Part shown: positions 1 through 8,964 of the stretch, one piece after another
Numbering within the stretch: the stretch's first letter is position 1
How the letters are laid out: each line of letters begins with the position of its first letter
Source: Thermoplasmata archaeon
Lineage (GTDB): Archaea > Thermoplasmatota > Thermoplasmata > Methanomassiliicoccales > Methanomethylophilaceae
Direction of reading: 5' to 3'
Assembly: GCA_015063245.1 (NCBI GenBank)
Contig: SUSV01000002.1
Span: 186,001 to 250,000, forward strand
Length of the DNA: 64,000 nt
Notes under the pieces: model-generated
The model's database searches: none
What the model was told of the DNA's origin: nothing
What the model saw: only the letters and a program-made list of their open reading frames with translations
Program-made: the position numbers and the translations under genes

Positions 1-188
1 CCAACAGGATCGAGGATCCCACCCATCCCAAGGGAAGCAGGCTCGTCGGCGATGTGGATTTCGACAATGTTAAGGACAAGACGTCCGCAATCACACCCGT
101 CCCCGGCGGGGTCGGACCCATGACAATCTGCATGCTCATGGCCAACGCGGTCAAGGCAGCGGAGACAGCCTCAGGAGTGAGACTATGA
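1..188 (+). CDS. folD: FolD, methylene-tetrahydrofolate dehydrogenase/cyclohydrolase, C-terminal end (partial)
   Basis: The 5' part lies outside the window; the frame is open from base 3 to the TGA at 186-188. The visible tail contains the VGDVDF segment and the closing [11 protein letters not shown] signature of FolD, which shapes the NADP and folate pocket. FolD interconverts methylene- and formyl-tetrahydrofolate in the cytosol. A bacterial-type FolD suits Methanomassiliicoccales, which are reported to lack the tetrahydromethanopterin C1 branch. The stop overlaps the next start (ATGA), so folD and kptA are probably cotranscribed. Confidence 0.9.
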   Translation, partial: NRIEDPTHPKGSRLVGDVDFDNVKDKTSAITPVPGGVGPMTICMLMANAVKAAETASGVRL

Positions 189-847
189 TAAGAGAATGCG
201 AAGATCACGGATACTACCGCAGCGAGCGCTGCCCAGTCTGCGGCGAGGAAGGCAAGTTCATAATGTCCGACTTCGAGGTCGAGAAGATCGGAAGGAGCCT
301 CGCAGGAATGCTCAGGCACGGAAAGTACGGCCTCAAGATGGACAGCCAGGGATATGTCTCCACACGTGACGTCCTGGACAAGATCAAGGAGCTCAACCCC
401 CGCATGAAATGGCTGAGGATCAGGCACCTGGAGGCTCTCGTCGACACCGATCCCAAAGGAAGGTACTGCATCTCCGGCGGAAAGATCAGAGCGACTTACG
501 GGCACACAATCCAGCTCGATATCAGGCTGGACTGCGAGAACATCCCTGAGGAGCTCTTCTACCCTACCAACGAGGAGGAGGTCGAGGGTCTTTTGGAGAA
601 CGGTATCGTTCCCGTCGACCGTTCGATGGTCCACCTCTCAAGGACGTTCGGCGACGCGATGCGCGCCGGGCTCGTGCACACCGAGGACCCCATAATCCTC
701 GGAATCGACACGGACATGTGCATGGACATGGGCTGCGACATAGGAAAGGCAGCACGTACGGTCTATCTCTGCCACTCAGTGCCCGCAGAGGCAATATTCG
801 TGGCAGACCCCGACGAGTACGGAACCGATGAGGGTTCCGACGAATGA
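185..847 (+). CDS. kptA: RNA 2'-phosphotransferase, Tpt1/KptA family
   Basis: KptA removes a 2'-phosphate from RNA using NAD, giving ADP-ribose 1'',2''-cyclic phosphate. The protein has 220 residues. An N-terminal zinc-ribbon-like segment (C5, H8, C16, C19) precedes the catalytic fold, as in some archaeal members. The Arg-His pair (R44-H45) and the R102-x3-GH motif match residues needed for catalysis in Tpt1. The later segment that reads LYHGT in most relatives is FYPT here, so part of the NAD pocket differs. It overlaps folD by 4 bases. The physiological substrate in archaea is uncertain; it could be tRNA or another 2'-phosphorylated end. Confidence 0.85.
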   Translation: MIRECEDHGYYRSERCPVCGEEGKFIMSDFEVEKIGRSLAGMLRHGKYGLKMDSQGYVSTRDVLDKIKELNPRMKWLRIRHLEALVDTDPKGRYCISGGKIRATYGHTIQLDIRLDCENIPEELFYPTNEEEVEGLLENGIVPVDRSMVHLSRTFGDAMRAGLVHTEDPIILGIDTDMCMDMGCDIGKAARTVYLCHSVPAEAIFVADPDEYGTDEGSDE

Positions 848-860
848 TCCAGGTGATCGA

Positions 861-1814
861 TTGGTACAGATACTGACACCAGAAGAGGTACAGGCGAAGT
901 CCGGAAGGATGTTCTGCAAGCGTTTCATAACCATGGTGGACGAGAAGAACGGCAAGGTCCAGTTCGTGGAGAACTGCTCTTCAGTCGGACCCGCGGAGTG
1001 GGATGCGGTCAACAGACGCCGCAGCGGAGGGGTCATCAGGTCGGTCAAGCTCAAGTCGACCATGCTCATCACCGATGCCGTGATCGGGGAGGAGGAGCTG
1101 AAGTTCGGCCCGGTCTCCCAGCAGCTCGGCTCTATGGGGATCAAATCGATCAAGATCGAGGGCGACGAGGTCCGTTCCAGCTGGTACGGCATGGCAGGTG
1201 CCAGCGTAGGCATAGGGGCATGCATGCCCGCATGTCCGGACGTCATCCGCACAGAGTACCCGGACGATTTCAAGATGGGCGGCGCGCACATCGCGCACGT
1301 CGATATCATCACCCCTAAGATGGTCCGCGTGATCATCGGAATCGACGATACCGACACCAAGGAGAAGGGGGCCACATGGGTTACAGGTCTGAAGCTCGGA
1401 ACACAGTGCCCCATAGGCAAGTTCATCGAGCATAAGATCGTCCAGCTCAACCCCGATGCGCCCAACAAGACCACCAATTGCTGCGGTACCGCGATATCGT
1501 TCGCCGTCAAGGAATCGGACATCCCCGCACTCATCGAGTACGCGGTTGACTTCATCAAGAAGGAGTCGTACTCGGAGGATGCGATGATGACGGTCTTCCA
1601 GGGGCTCCAGATACCCAAGGCGCTCGAGGACTTCGGATGGAGCTGCAAGTCCGTCCTGTACAAGCCCGAGGACGCCATCAAGGTGGCCGAGGAGAACGGT
1701 GTGCAGATCATATCGCTCTTCGGGAACAACAAGGGGGTCATCGGCGCGGTCGCGGCGATCGGCTGTTTCGACCTCGGTGAGAAAGCGGCAGGCGTGCCGT
1801 CAGATTTCGAGTGA
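861..1814 (+). CDS. Methanogenesis marker protein 11 (TiaS-like)
   Basis: This matches the methanogenesis-marker-11 family, which is found almost only in methanogens and is related to the tRNA(Ile2) agmatidine synthetase TiaS. The diagnostic segment IGIDDTDTKEKGATW lies near the middle and is followed by a conserved Asn/Cys-rich stretch (TTNCCGTA). Its function is not established. I prefer the TTG at 861 because AGGTGATC lies just upstream at 851-858; the in-frame ATG at 828 has no visible ribosome site and overlaps kptA. The gene sits between kptA and uppS with almost no spacing, so it belongs to the same transcription unit. Confidence 0.85.
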   Translation: MVQILTPEEVQAKSGRMFCKRFITMVDEKNGKVQFVENCSSVGPAEWDAVNRRRSGGVIRSVKLKSTMLITDAVIGEEELKFGPVSQQLGSMGIKSIKIEGDEVRSSWYGMAGASVGIGACMPACPDVIRTEYPDDFKMGGAHIAHVDIITPKMVRVIIGIDDTDTKEKGATWVTGLKLGTQCPIGKFIEHKIVQLNPDAPNKTTNCCGTAISFAVKESDIPALIEYAVDFIKKESYSEDAMMTVFQGLQIPKALEDFGWSCKSVLYKPEDAIKVAEENGVQIISLFGNNKGVIGAVAAIGCFDLGEKAAGVPSDFE

Positions 1815-1818
1815 TATC

Positions 1819-2598
1819 ATGGAACTGCCCCGTATCGTATCCGATAAAGCGTATTCGGTTTACGAGGCGGAGCTTGAGAAGCAGGTCAGGGAGGGCGATA
1901 TGCCCAAGCATCTGGCCATCATCATGGACGGCAACCGCCGGTACGCCAGGGAGGTCCTGAACACCGATCCCATCGAGGGGCACAAGCTCGGAAGGGACAA
2001 GCTGAACGAGGTCGTGCACTGGTGCCTCGATCTGGGCATCCATCACCTCACGGTCTATGCATTCTCCACGGAGAACTTCGACAGGGACCCGGAGGAGGTG
2101 TCATGCATCATGGACCTGCTCGAGAAGTCCCTCTACGAGTTCGGCGACGACGAGGAGGTCCACAAGTGGCACGTCGGGATAAAGGTCATCGGCGACCAGT
2201 CCCTGCTCCCGGACAACGTTTTGGAGGCGATGCGGTATGCCGAGGAGAAGACCAAGGGATACAGCGATTTCTCGCTCAACATGGCGATCGCCTACGGCGG
2301 AAGGCAGGACATCACCAATGCTGTCCGCACCATCGCCGAGAAGGTCAAGTCAGGCGAGATAGATGTTGAGGACATCAACGAGAGCATGATATCATCATGC
2401 ATCTCCACCGGCGACCTTCCGGATCCGGACCTGATCCTCCGCACATCAGGGGAGATCAGGGTCTCGAATTTCCTGCTCTGGCAGATGGCGTATTCGGAAC
2501 TGTACTTCACCGATATCTACTGGCCCGGTTTCAGGTTCATCGACATGCTGAGGGCGGTCAGGACCTATCAGCAGCGCAAGAGACGTTTCGGGAAGTGA
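1819..2598 (+). CDS. uppS: cis-Prenyltransferase (undecaprenyl/dolichyl diphosphate synthase)
   Basis: It condenses isopentenyl diphosphate units in cis to make the long polyprenyl diphosphate that carries glycans for archaeal N-glycosylation. About 259 residues is normal. IIMDGNRRYA carries the catalytic Asp, and the family segments FSTENF, YGGR and DLILRTSGE with a C-terminal tail ending in W-P-x-F are all present. The ATG at 1819 follows the marker-11 stop by 4 bases; a longer in-frame upstream extension runs inside the previous gene and is unlikely. The enzyme is cytosolic and membrane associated. Confidence 0.93.
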   Translation: MELPRIVSDKAYSVYEAELEKQVREGDMPKHLAIIMDGNRRYAREVLNTDPIEGHKLGRDKLNEVVHWCLDLGIHHLTVYAFSTENFDRDPEEVSCIMDLLEKSLYEFGDDEEVHKWHVGIKVIGDQSLLPDNVLEAMRYAEEKTKGYSDFSLNMAIAYGGRQDITNAVRTIAEKVKSGEIDVEDINESMISSCISTGDLPDPDLILRTSGEIRVSNFLLWQMAYSELYFTDIYWPGFRFIDMLRAVRTYQQRKRRFGK

Positions 2599-2602
2599 GG
2601 CC

Positions 2603-4327
2603 GTGGGTTCGGACATCATCTTCATGCACGCCCCATCGGTCTATGACTTCCGCAAGAAGCCAATATTCTATGGACCGGTCAGCGACGTCATCCCGTCGTC
2701 GCCCGTGTTCGAGATGTATCCAATCGGGTTCATGACCATATCGGCCCATCTGGAGGCGGCGGGCTTCAGGACGAGGATCGTCAACATCGCCGTCCAGATG
2801 CTGAAGAGCGATAGGTTCGATGTGGAGAAGAGGATCAGGAGCCTGAACGCGAAGGTCTTCGCCATAGACCTCCATTGGATGCCTCATGCGCACGGGGCGA
2901 TAGAGCTGGCGAAATTGGTCAAGAAATACCATCCCGACTCGTTGGTCGAGTTCGGGGGACTGACATCGTCATACTTCTACAGGGAGCTCATCCAGCGCCC
3001 TGAGATAGATTTGGTCATGAGAGGGGATACCACGGAGGTGCCGACGGTCATGATGATGGAGGTGCTCTCCAAAGGAGGCGACCTCTCCGAGGTCCCGAAC
3101 CTGACATGGAAGGATTCCAACGGCAACGTCCATGAGAACGCTCTGGCCTATTCGCTGGAATCCCTGGACGAGATCAAGTTCGATTACGGGACGATGATCA
3201 AATGCGTCATGCGCAACATGGACATCTCGGGAGCGCTGCCCTGGTATGGGTGGGACAAGCTTCCGCTGACCTCGGTCTTCACCGTGAGGGGATGTTCCAT
3301 CAACTGCGCCGAATGCGGAGGCTCTCATCATGCTAACGGGAAGGTCGTCTGCAGGAAGGCCCCGGCGTTCAGGAGCCCGGAGAAGCTGGCGGAGGACATG
3401 GCCGCCATTCAGTCGTATCTCGATACGCCGATCTTCATAGTCGGGGACCTTAGGCAGAGGAGCATGGATTATGCGGACCGCTTCCTCGAGGCCTGCAGGC
3501 AGCACCGCATCAAGAACCATGTCGTGATAGAGTTGTTCAACGGAGCTACGCCGGAGTACTTCAAGAAGCTGGATGACACGTTCGAGGGAGGGTGGTCGAT
3601 TGAGTTCTCGCCCGATTCGCACGATGAGAAGGTCCGCATGGCCCTTGGGAAGGGATACACCAACGAGGCGATCGAGAAGACGATCCCGGCGGCCTTCCGC
3701 AACGGATGCAGCAGGTTCGACCTCTTCTACATGAACGGGCTTCCGTATCAGGACCGCGAATCGGCACTGTACAGCGTCGAGGCGGCAGAAAGGCTGTGGG
3801 CATCTGTCAACAGGGACGACAGGCTATTCATCTACAATGCTCCTTTCGCGCCCTTCGTCGATCCCGGGAGCAGGATCTTCGAGGAACCTGAGAAGTGGGG
3901 GTACACGCTCCGCGCCAGAACGCTGGAGGATCACAGGAAGCTCCTGGACAGTCCCTCGTGGAAGCATGTCCTCTCATACGAGACCCAGTGGATGACCCGC
4001 GACGATGTCGCGGAGATATCCTACGATGCGGCGCTGATCCTTGCCCAGAAGGAGTTCGAGGCCGGGCGCATCGACGAGAGGGCCAAGGACGAGAGATGCG
4101 CCAGGACGGAGTTCGCACGCGAGCTCATGCACAAGGTGGACAGCATCATGACGATAAGCGATCCCGAGGAGAGGGAGAGCCGTCTCTGGGAGACCAAGGA
4201 AGAAGGGACGCGCATGATGAACTCCACGATCGCCAACAAAAAGGATCTCGACTGGGATGCGGGATCGATATGGTCCAACGCACCCCGTGTCGGGATTGGA
4301 CTTATGAAATCGTTTTTCAAAAGATGA
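2603..4327 (+). CDS. B12-binding-type radical SAM protein
   Basis: The protein has 574 residues and starts with GTG 4 bases after uppS. The N-terminal 150 or so residues resemble the Rossmann-like cobalamin-binding domain of B12-dependent radical SAM enzymes. The radical SAM cluster motif C231-x3-C235-x2-C238 then starts a TIM-barrel domain. The overall organisation resembles a conserved archaeal family of unknown substrate (the Ta0216-like group). The operon partners suggest a role in lipid or tRNA-related modification, but that is only an inference. The end is convergent with proC, which begins at the next base. Confidence 0.75.
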   Translation: MGSDIIFMHAPSVYDFRKKPIFYGPVSDVIPSSPVFEMYPIGFMTISAHLEAAGFRTRIVNIAVQMLKSDRFDVEKRIRSLNAKVFAIDLHWMPHAHGAIELAKLVKKYHPDSLVEFGGLTSSYFYRELIQRPEIDLVMRGDTTEVPTVMMMEVLSKGGDLSEVPNLTWKDSNGNVHENALAYSLESLDEIKFDYGTMIKCVMRNMDISGALPWYGWDKLPLTSVFTVRGCSINCAECGGSHHANGKVVCRKAPAFRSPEKLAEDMAAIQSYLDTPIFIVGDLRQRSMDYADRFLEACRQHRIKNHVVIELFNGATPEYFKKLDDTFEGGWSIEFSPDSHDEKVRMALGKGYTNEAIEKTIPAAFRNGCSRFDLFYMNGLPYQDRESALYSVEAAERLWASVNRDDRLFIYNAPFAPFVDPGSRIFEEPEKWGYTLRARTLEDHRKLLDSPSWKHVLSYETQWMTRDDVAEISYDAALILAQKEFEAGRIDERAKDERCARTEFARELMHKVDSIMTISDPEERESRLWETKEEGTRMMNSTIANKKDLDWDAGSIWSNAPRVGIGLMKSFFKR

Positions 4328-5134
4328 TCAGTTATTGCTCATCTGACGTGATTTCTCTATCGTACCGTCGACAGCGGACGACATCGCACTGCGCATGCCG
4401 AGGTCCTCGAGGATCTTGACCCCTACGATGGTGGTTCCTCCGGGGGAGCATACCTCGTCCTTCAGCTGGTCGGGATGTTTCCCGGTCTCTAGCACCATCT
4501 TTGCGGAACCGAGCATGGACTGTGCGGCGAGTCTGATGGCCTGATCGCGGGAGAGCCCGTTGAGGACTCCTGCATCCGCCATGGCATCGATGACCATGTA
4601 AAGGAATGCGGGAGAGCTGCCTGCGATACCTGTAACAGCATCCATCTGGGACTCGGGCACCTCTTCTGCCAAACCGACTGCCGAGAGGATCCTCTTCACC
4701 TCTTCTTTCTCCGTGTCTGTCATCGAAGGGTCGCAAGTATATCCCATAGCGCCTTCGAGGACCATGCAGCAGTGATTGGGCATGACCCTGATCTTTTTAG
4801 CATCTGGCACATAAGAATTCATCTTCTCAAGGGTGAGTCCTGCCACTATGCTGATGAGGGTCTTCCCCTTGCCTATCTCGATCTTCTCTTCGGTGAACAA
4901 TCCGTCCACATGCTTCGGTTTCACGGCAAGGACGATTAAGTTGGATGAATCAACCAATTCTTTGGCCGTCTGGAACATCTCGACCCCATAGGTCTCCGAG
5001 ATGTGGTCACGCGTTTTCTTCGAGGGGGCGCAAGCCTTGATCTGGTCCTTGGTGAAGACGCCTTTGGAAATCAATCCGCCGATGAGGGCTTCAGCCATCT
5101 TTCCGGCACCGATGAATCCTATGCCTTCTGACAT
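4328..5134 (-). CDS. proC: Pyrroline-5-carboxylate reductase
   Basis: ProC reduces pyrroline-5-carboxylate to proline with NAD(P)H in the cytosol. The 268-residue protein starts with the Rossmann motif GFIGAGKMAEALIGG and has the family C-terminal signature SPGGTTIVGVKILE. Length and both domains are normal. It is transcribed away from fpoA and shares the roughly 115-base divergent promoter region with it. Codon use is slightly less biased than in fpo. No proA or proB is visible nearby. Confidence 0.93.
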   Translation of the reverse strand: MSEGIGFIGAGKMAEALIGGLISKGVFTKDQIKACAPSKKTRDHISETYGVEMFQTAKELVDSSNLIVLAVKPKHVDGLFTEEKIEIGKGKTLISIVAGLTLEKMNSYVPDAKKIRVMPNHCCMVLEGAMGYTCDPSMTDTEKEEVKRILSAVGLAEEVPESQMDAVTGIAGSSPAFLYMVIDAMADAGVLNGLSRDQAIRLAAQSMLGSAKMVLETGKHPDQLKDEVCSPGGTTIVGVKILEDLGMRSAMSSAVDGTIEKSRQMSNN

Positions 5135-5211
5135 GCACGGAATATTGGCAAATCAGTACAAAAAACCTGGTTAGCTCTCTTTCCCTTAATAGTATCAGTA
5201 GCGCGGGCGTG

Positions 5212-5224
5212 CTTATCTTTATGT
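5212..5224 (+). promoter_or_regulatory. TATA box of the fpo operon
   Basis: The A/T-rich CTTATCTTTATGT sits about 30 bases upstream of the fpoA ATG at 5249. Initiation about 25 bases downstream would leave a leader of only a few bases, so the fpo mRNA may be leaderless. No Shine-Dalgarno site precedes fpoA, whereas the internal fpo genes have them. Confidence 0.5.
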
Positions 5225-5248
5225 ACTAACAAAATATCCAAAGCCCCA

Positions 5249-5611
5249 ATGTTACTAATTATGTACTACATGCCGCTCGCATTTGTGGCGTTGCTGACGT
5301 TCGCATTTGCGCCGCTCGCATGGTTGGTTTCGAGGTTCTTGAGACCCGAGAAACCCACTCAATGGATGGAACAGACATATGAGTGTGGTTCGGAACCTAT
5401 CGGAGAAGCCCACGTGCAGTTCAGATTCCAGTACTACACGTTCGCACTTATCTTCGTGGTATTCGATCTGGTAGCAACTTTCCTGCTTATGTGGGCAATC
5501 GCATTCGCCGGACTGACTGCAACAGCTCAGCTCACGATGATTATCTTCTTCGGTATCATGGTTCTCGGAGTCGCATACTCCCTTAAGAAGGAGGCAGAAG
5601 TATGGATATGA
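5249..5611 (+). CDS. fpoA: F420H2-dehydrogenase-like complex, subunit FpoA (NuoA-like)
   Basis: A small membrane subunit of 120 residues and three predicted transmembrane helices. It carries the NuoA/FpoA hallmarks: the TYECGSEPIGEAHVQFRFQYY loop region and FDLVATFLL in helix 2. It helps join the membrane arm to the peripheral arm. It is the first of twelve fpo genes. The ATG at 5261 is an alternative start because the N-terminus reads MLLIMYYM. The stop overlaps fpoB by 10 bases, which implies translational coupling. Confidence 0.93.
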   Translation: MLLIMYYMPLAFVALLTFAFAPLAWLVSRFLRPEKPTQWMEQTYECGSEPIGEAHVQFRFQYYTFALIFVVFDLVATFLLMWAIAFAGLTATAQLTMIIFFGIMVLGVAYSLKKEAEVWI

Positions 5612-6165
5612 GCCTATACCCCCATGCAGTAGCAATGAGTGCTGATGAGTTCATGACATGGTCGGACGCGATCATCAACGACCTCCTCAGTACCGGAACA
5701 AAGAAGACAGTAGACAAGTTGACAGGACCCATCTGGGCATGGGGTATGAAGAACTCCATGCACCCTCTGCACTGGGGACTCGCATGCTGCGCTCTCGAGA
5801 TGGCAGCTGCTTCAGCACCCAGGTATGATGCCGAGCGTTACGGAATGATCTATCGTTCCTCGCCCAGGCAGACCGATATCCTCCTTGTCAACGGCTGGAT
5901 TTCAAAGAAGATCCGCCCCGACCTCAGGCGTCTCTACGAGATGATCCCCAACCCCAAATGGGTCGTCGCAATGGGAGAGTGCGCTATCTCGGGAGGACCT
6001 TGGTATGATTCCTACAACTGCGTCCAGGGACTCGATCAGATCGTCCCTGTCGATGTGTACATCCCCGGATGCCCTGCGCGTCCCGACGCAATGATCGACG
6101 GATTCATGCTTCTCCAGAAGAAGATCGAGAATTACTTCCACAGGGGAGTATTCATGGAGGACTGA
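5602..6165 (+). CDS. fpoB: F420H2-dehydrogenase-like complex, subunit FpoB (NuoB-like)
   Basis: The iron-sulfur subunit that carries the terminal [4Fe-4S] cluster (N2) at the quinone or phenazine site. The cluster ligands are visible as the tandem Cys pair in GLACCALEM, then the Cys in MGECAISGG and in PGCPARPDA. Length (187 residues) is normal. It overlaps fpoA and is followed after 2 bases by fpoC. It is located on the cytoplasmic face of the membrane complex. Confidence 0.95.
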   Translation: MDMSLYPHAVAMSADEFMTWSDAIINDLLSTGTKKTVDKLTGPIWAWGMKNSMHPLHWGLACCALEMAAASAPRYDAERYGMIYRSSPRQTDILLVNGWISKKIRPDLRRLYEMIPNPKWVVAMGECAISGGPWYDSYNCVQGLDQIVPVDVYIPGCPARPDAMIDGFMLLQKKIENYFHRGVFMED

Positions 6166-6167
6166 GT

Positions 6168-6632
6168 ATGGATACAGTTTTACAGAGTCCTTCAGTCGAG
6201 GAGATCACACAGGCACTCAAGTCAGAGTTCCCCGCAGTGGAGATCATCAGCACAGAGGAGCGCAGGGTGAAAGCCAAGTGCCCCAGGGAGATCTCACACG
6301 ATGTGTGCGTCTTCATCCACGAGAAACTCACGTTCGAGCACTGTTCCGTCGTGACCGCCGTGGATTACATCGATCACCTGATGATCGTCTACCTTCTCGC
6401 CAACTACTACACCGGTATCATGATCGATCTCGATGTCGACGTTCCCGATGAGGACCTCCACATCGATTCCGTCACAGATATCTGGGAGGGAGCGAACTGG
6501 CATGAGAGGGAGACATGGGAGCTCTTCGGAGTCGTCTTCGACAACCACCCGAGGCTCGAGAGGCTGCTCACACCTAAGACATACGAGTTCTTCCCATTCA
6601 GGAAGTCTTATAAGTTGAGGAGCCAGGAGTGA
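6168..6632 (+). CDS. fpoC: F420H2-dehydrogenase-like complex, subunit FpoC (NuoC-like)
   Basis: A 154-residue hydrophilic subunit with the NuoC core: a ferredoxin-like N-terminal fold and the conserved segment WHERETWELFGVVFDNHPRL near the C-terminus. It packs against FpoD in the peripheral arm. The ATG at 6168 follows the fpoB stop by two bases; a longer open frame upstream overlaps fpoB and is not credible. It is separate from fpoD, not fused as in some complexes. Confidence 0.93.
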   Translation: MDTVLQSPSVEEITQALKSEFPAVEIISTEERRVKAKCPREISHDVCVFIHEKLTFEHCSVVTAVDYIDHLMIVYLLANYYTGIMIDLDVDVPDEDLHIDSVTDIWEGANWHERETWELFGVVFDNHPRLERLLTPKTYEFFPFRKSYKLRSQE

Positions 6633-6637
6633 GAATT

Positions 6638-7792
6638 ATGGCAGATTCACTTGTACCCGTTTTAGAAGCACAAGAGAAGATGGACACAGACAAGATGTGG
6701 GTCATCTGGGGACCTCAGCACCCCTTCTCCCACGGTCTTTGGACCCTCAAGCTGAAGATCGACGGAGAATTCTGTGTCGATGCCGATCCTATAGTCGGAT
6801 ACCTTCACCGCGGATGGGAGAAGGAGACCGAGAACAGGGACTACGCAAGGATCATTCCCATGACCGACCGTCTCTGCTACTGCGCATCGATGACATATTC
6901 TCACCTTTACTGCATGACAGTCGAGAAGGCGCTCGGAATCGACATCCCTGAGAAAGCGAAATACATCAGGATCGTCGCAGACGAGGTCTGCCGTATCCAG
7001 TCACACCTGATGTGGTTGGCCGCGGTCGGTACCGACATGGGTAACCTGACCGTCTTCCTTTGGGCAATGAGGGAGAGGGAGTACTTCCTGGACCTCAACG
7101 TCAAGCTCTGCGGAGCCAGGATGACAACCAACTACCCCCGTATCGGAGGAGTCAGGAACGATATCACAGATCTGTTCGACAGGGATATCCTGAGAACGGT
7201 CGACCGGTTCGAGAAGGCGATGTGGGATATCATCTACCTGATCGATGACTCATCGGTCTTCGTCTCCAGGATGAGGAAGATCAGCTACCTCACCCGCGAG
7301 CAGTGTGCCAACATGGGACTCACCGGTCCCGCAATGAGGGGCTGCGGAGTCGATTTCGATATCCGCCGTGACGACCCCTATGACAACTATGACAAGGTCG
7401 ACTTCGAGGTTCCTGTCCTGAACAAAGAGACGAAGGTCGGAGACACATACGACAGGTACATGATCCGTATCGAGGAGATGTTCCAGTCATGTGACATCAT
7501 CAGGCAGGCGGTCCAGAAGATCAGGGCCATCGGAAAGAACGCACCCTACAGGATAAAGACACCCACGAAGGTCCCTGCCGGAACAACATTCGGAAGGCTC
7601 GAGGATCCCCGTGGAGAGTCCATCATGTACCTCGCATCAGACGGTACGGACAAACCCTACAGGCTCAAAGTGCGCAGTCCGATTTTCACGAACGTATCAT
7701 GCTCCAAGGTCATGTGTGAAGGAGTAAGAATCGCTGATGTTCCCGCGGTTCTCGCTCAGATCGACATGTGCCTGGGAGAGACAGACAGGTGA
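6638..7792 (+). CDS. fpoD: F420H2-dehydrogenase-like complex, subunit FpoD (NuoD-like, 49-kDa)
   Basis: The 384-residue subunit that with FpoB forms the acceptor-reducing site and descends from the hydrogenase large subunit. GPQHPFSHG near the N-terminus and the HRGWEK motif (Y-L-H-R-G) are typical of NuoD/FpoD; nickel-binding cysteines of hydrogenases are absent. I chose the ATG at 6638 because AGGAG lies 8 bases upstream; a GTG at 6629 is possible. Followed closely by fpoH. Confidence 0.95.
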   Translation: MADSLVPVLEAQEKMDTDKMWVIWGPQHPFSHGLWTLKLKIDGEFCVDADPIVGYLHRGWEKETENRDYARIIPMTDRLCYCASMTYSHLYCMTVEKALGIDIPEKAKYIRIVADEVCRIQSHLMWLAAVGTDMGNLTVFLWAMREREYFLDLNVKLCGARMTTNYPRIGGVRNDITDLFDRDILRTVDRFEKAMWDIIYLIDDSSVFVSRMRKISYLTREQCANMGLTGPAMRGCGVDFDIRRDDPYDNYDKVDFEVPVLNKETKVGDTYDRYMIRIEEMFQSCDIIRQAVQKIRAIGKNAPYRIKTPTKVPAGTTFGRLEDPRGESIMYLASDGTDKPYRLKVRSPIFTNVSCSKVMCEGVRIADVPAVLAQIDMCLGETDR

Positions 7793-7797
7793 AGTTG

Positions 7798-8964
7798 ATG
7801 AGTTACGAATATACATCGATCAGAGATTTCATCGACTTCCCCGACCCGTACGACAACCCGTTCACGCCGTTCCTCACGAGCAACCTGCCCTACGACCTCA
7901 GTTACGGTCTCTGGCAGATCATCGGAGGAACAATCGCATGGCTGATCAACGTCATCGTCCCCGGAAATGGAGTATCCAAATGGCTGCTCTGCGACGAGGT
8001 CAGTGTCGTCTTCGCTCTTGCCATCTTCATGCTTGTCACGTTCATCGTGGCGTTCGTCGTCGTCCTGCTCAACCTATGGATGGAGCGTAAGGTCCTCGGT
8101 AGGCTGATGGACAGGCGCGGAACAATGATCGGATTGAAAGGATTCCTTCAGTGTGTCGCTGACGGACTTAAGACTTTCATGAAGGAGAACACAATCCCTT
8201 CGAAAGTCGACAAGATGACATACATCTGGTGTGTCTCCCTTATCGTCGGTCTCTCATGTTTCGTCGCAGTTATGGTTCCCCTTTCCCAAAGGTGGTATGT
8301 TGTCAACTACGACACAGGTCTTTTGATTATCATGGCGTTCTACGCCCTCGCACCGTTCTTCATCCTGGTTTCCGGATGGGCACAGAACAACAAGTACTCC
8401 CTTATCGGAGGACTGAGGGCAGCCGAGCTGATGATCTCTTACGAGGTCCCCATGCTCATCATCATCGCCACCACATCACTCCTTGTCGGAAGCTTCAACA
8501 TCGGTGACATCGTAAATGCACAGGACGAGATCTGGCTCATCATCCCCGAGTTCCTCGGTTTCATCGTCTTCTTCTTCTGCGCAATCGCAGAGTGTGAGAG
8601 GCCCCCCTTCGATATCGCGGAGGCAGAGACCGAGCTGGTCGAGGGATGGCAGACAGAGTACGCAGGAATGAAATGGGGACTTATCATGCTGGGAGACTAC
8701 CTCAGGGGTTCAGTCTCATGCGGTATGGTCGCCATCATGTTCCTCGGAGGATGGACAATCCCCTTCATCGGAGAGACTCCCATCCCTGAGATCATATTCC
8801 TGATCAAGGCATGGTTCGTATTCTTCCTCATGATCCTGGTCAGAGGAGCTATCGCTCGTGTAAGGCCCGATCAGATCCTCAACCTGGGATGGAAGGTATT
8901 CATGCCCCTCGCAGTTTTCAACTTAGCAATCGCAGTTCTTCTTAAGATTGGAGGGTTCTACTGA
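7798..8964 (+). CDS. fpoH: F420H2-dehydrogenase-like complex, subunit FpoH (NuoH-like)
   Basis: An integral membrane subunit of 388 residues with eight or so hydrophobic segments. It forms the acceptor-access cavity and the link to proton pumping. Signature segments are WMERKVLGRLMDRRG, the acidic loop CERPPFDIAEAETELVEGWQTEYAG, and the region leading to RVRPDQIL at the C-terminus. GGTGA precedes the ATG at 7798. The N-terminal 60 residues are soluble and rather long. The stop overlaps fpoI (TGATG). Confidence 0.95.
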   Translation: MSYEYTSIRDFIDFPDPYDNPFTPFLTSNLPYDLSYGLWQIIGGTIAWLINVIVPGNGVSKWLLCDEVSVVFALAIFMLVTFIVAFVVVLLNLWMERKVLGRLMDRRGTMIGLKGFLQCVADGLKTFMKENTIPSKVDKMTYIWCVSLIVGLSCFVAVMVPLSQRWYVVNYDTGLLIIMAFYALAPFFILVSGWAQNNKYSLIGGLRAAELMISYEVPMLIIIATTSLLVGSFNIGDIVNAQDEIWLIIPEFLGFIVFFFCAIAECERPPFDIAEAETELVEGWQTEYAGMKWGLIMLGDYLRGSVSCGMVAIMFLGGWTIPFIGETPIPEIIFLIKAWFVFFLMILVRGAIARVRPDQILNLGWKVFMPLAVFNLAIAVLLKIGGFY

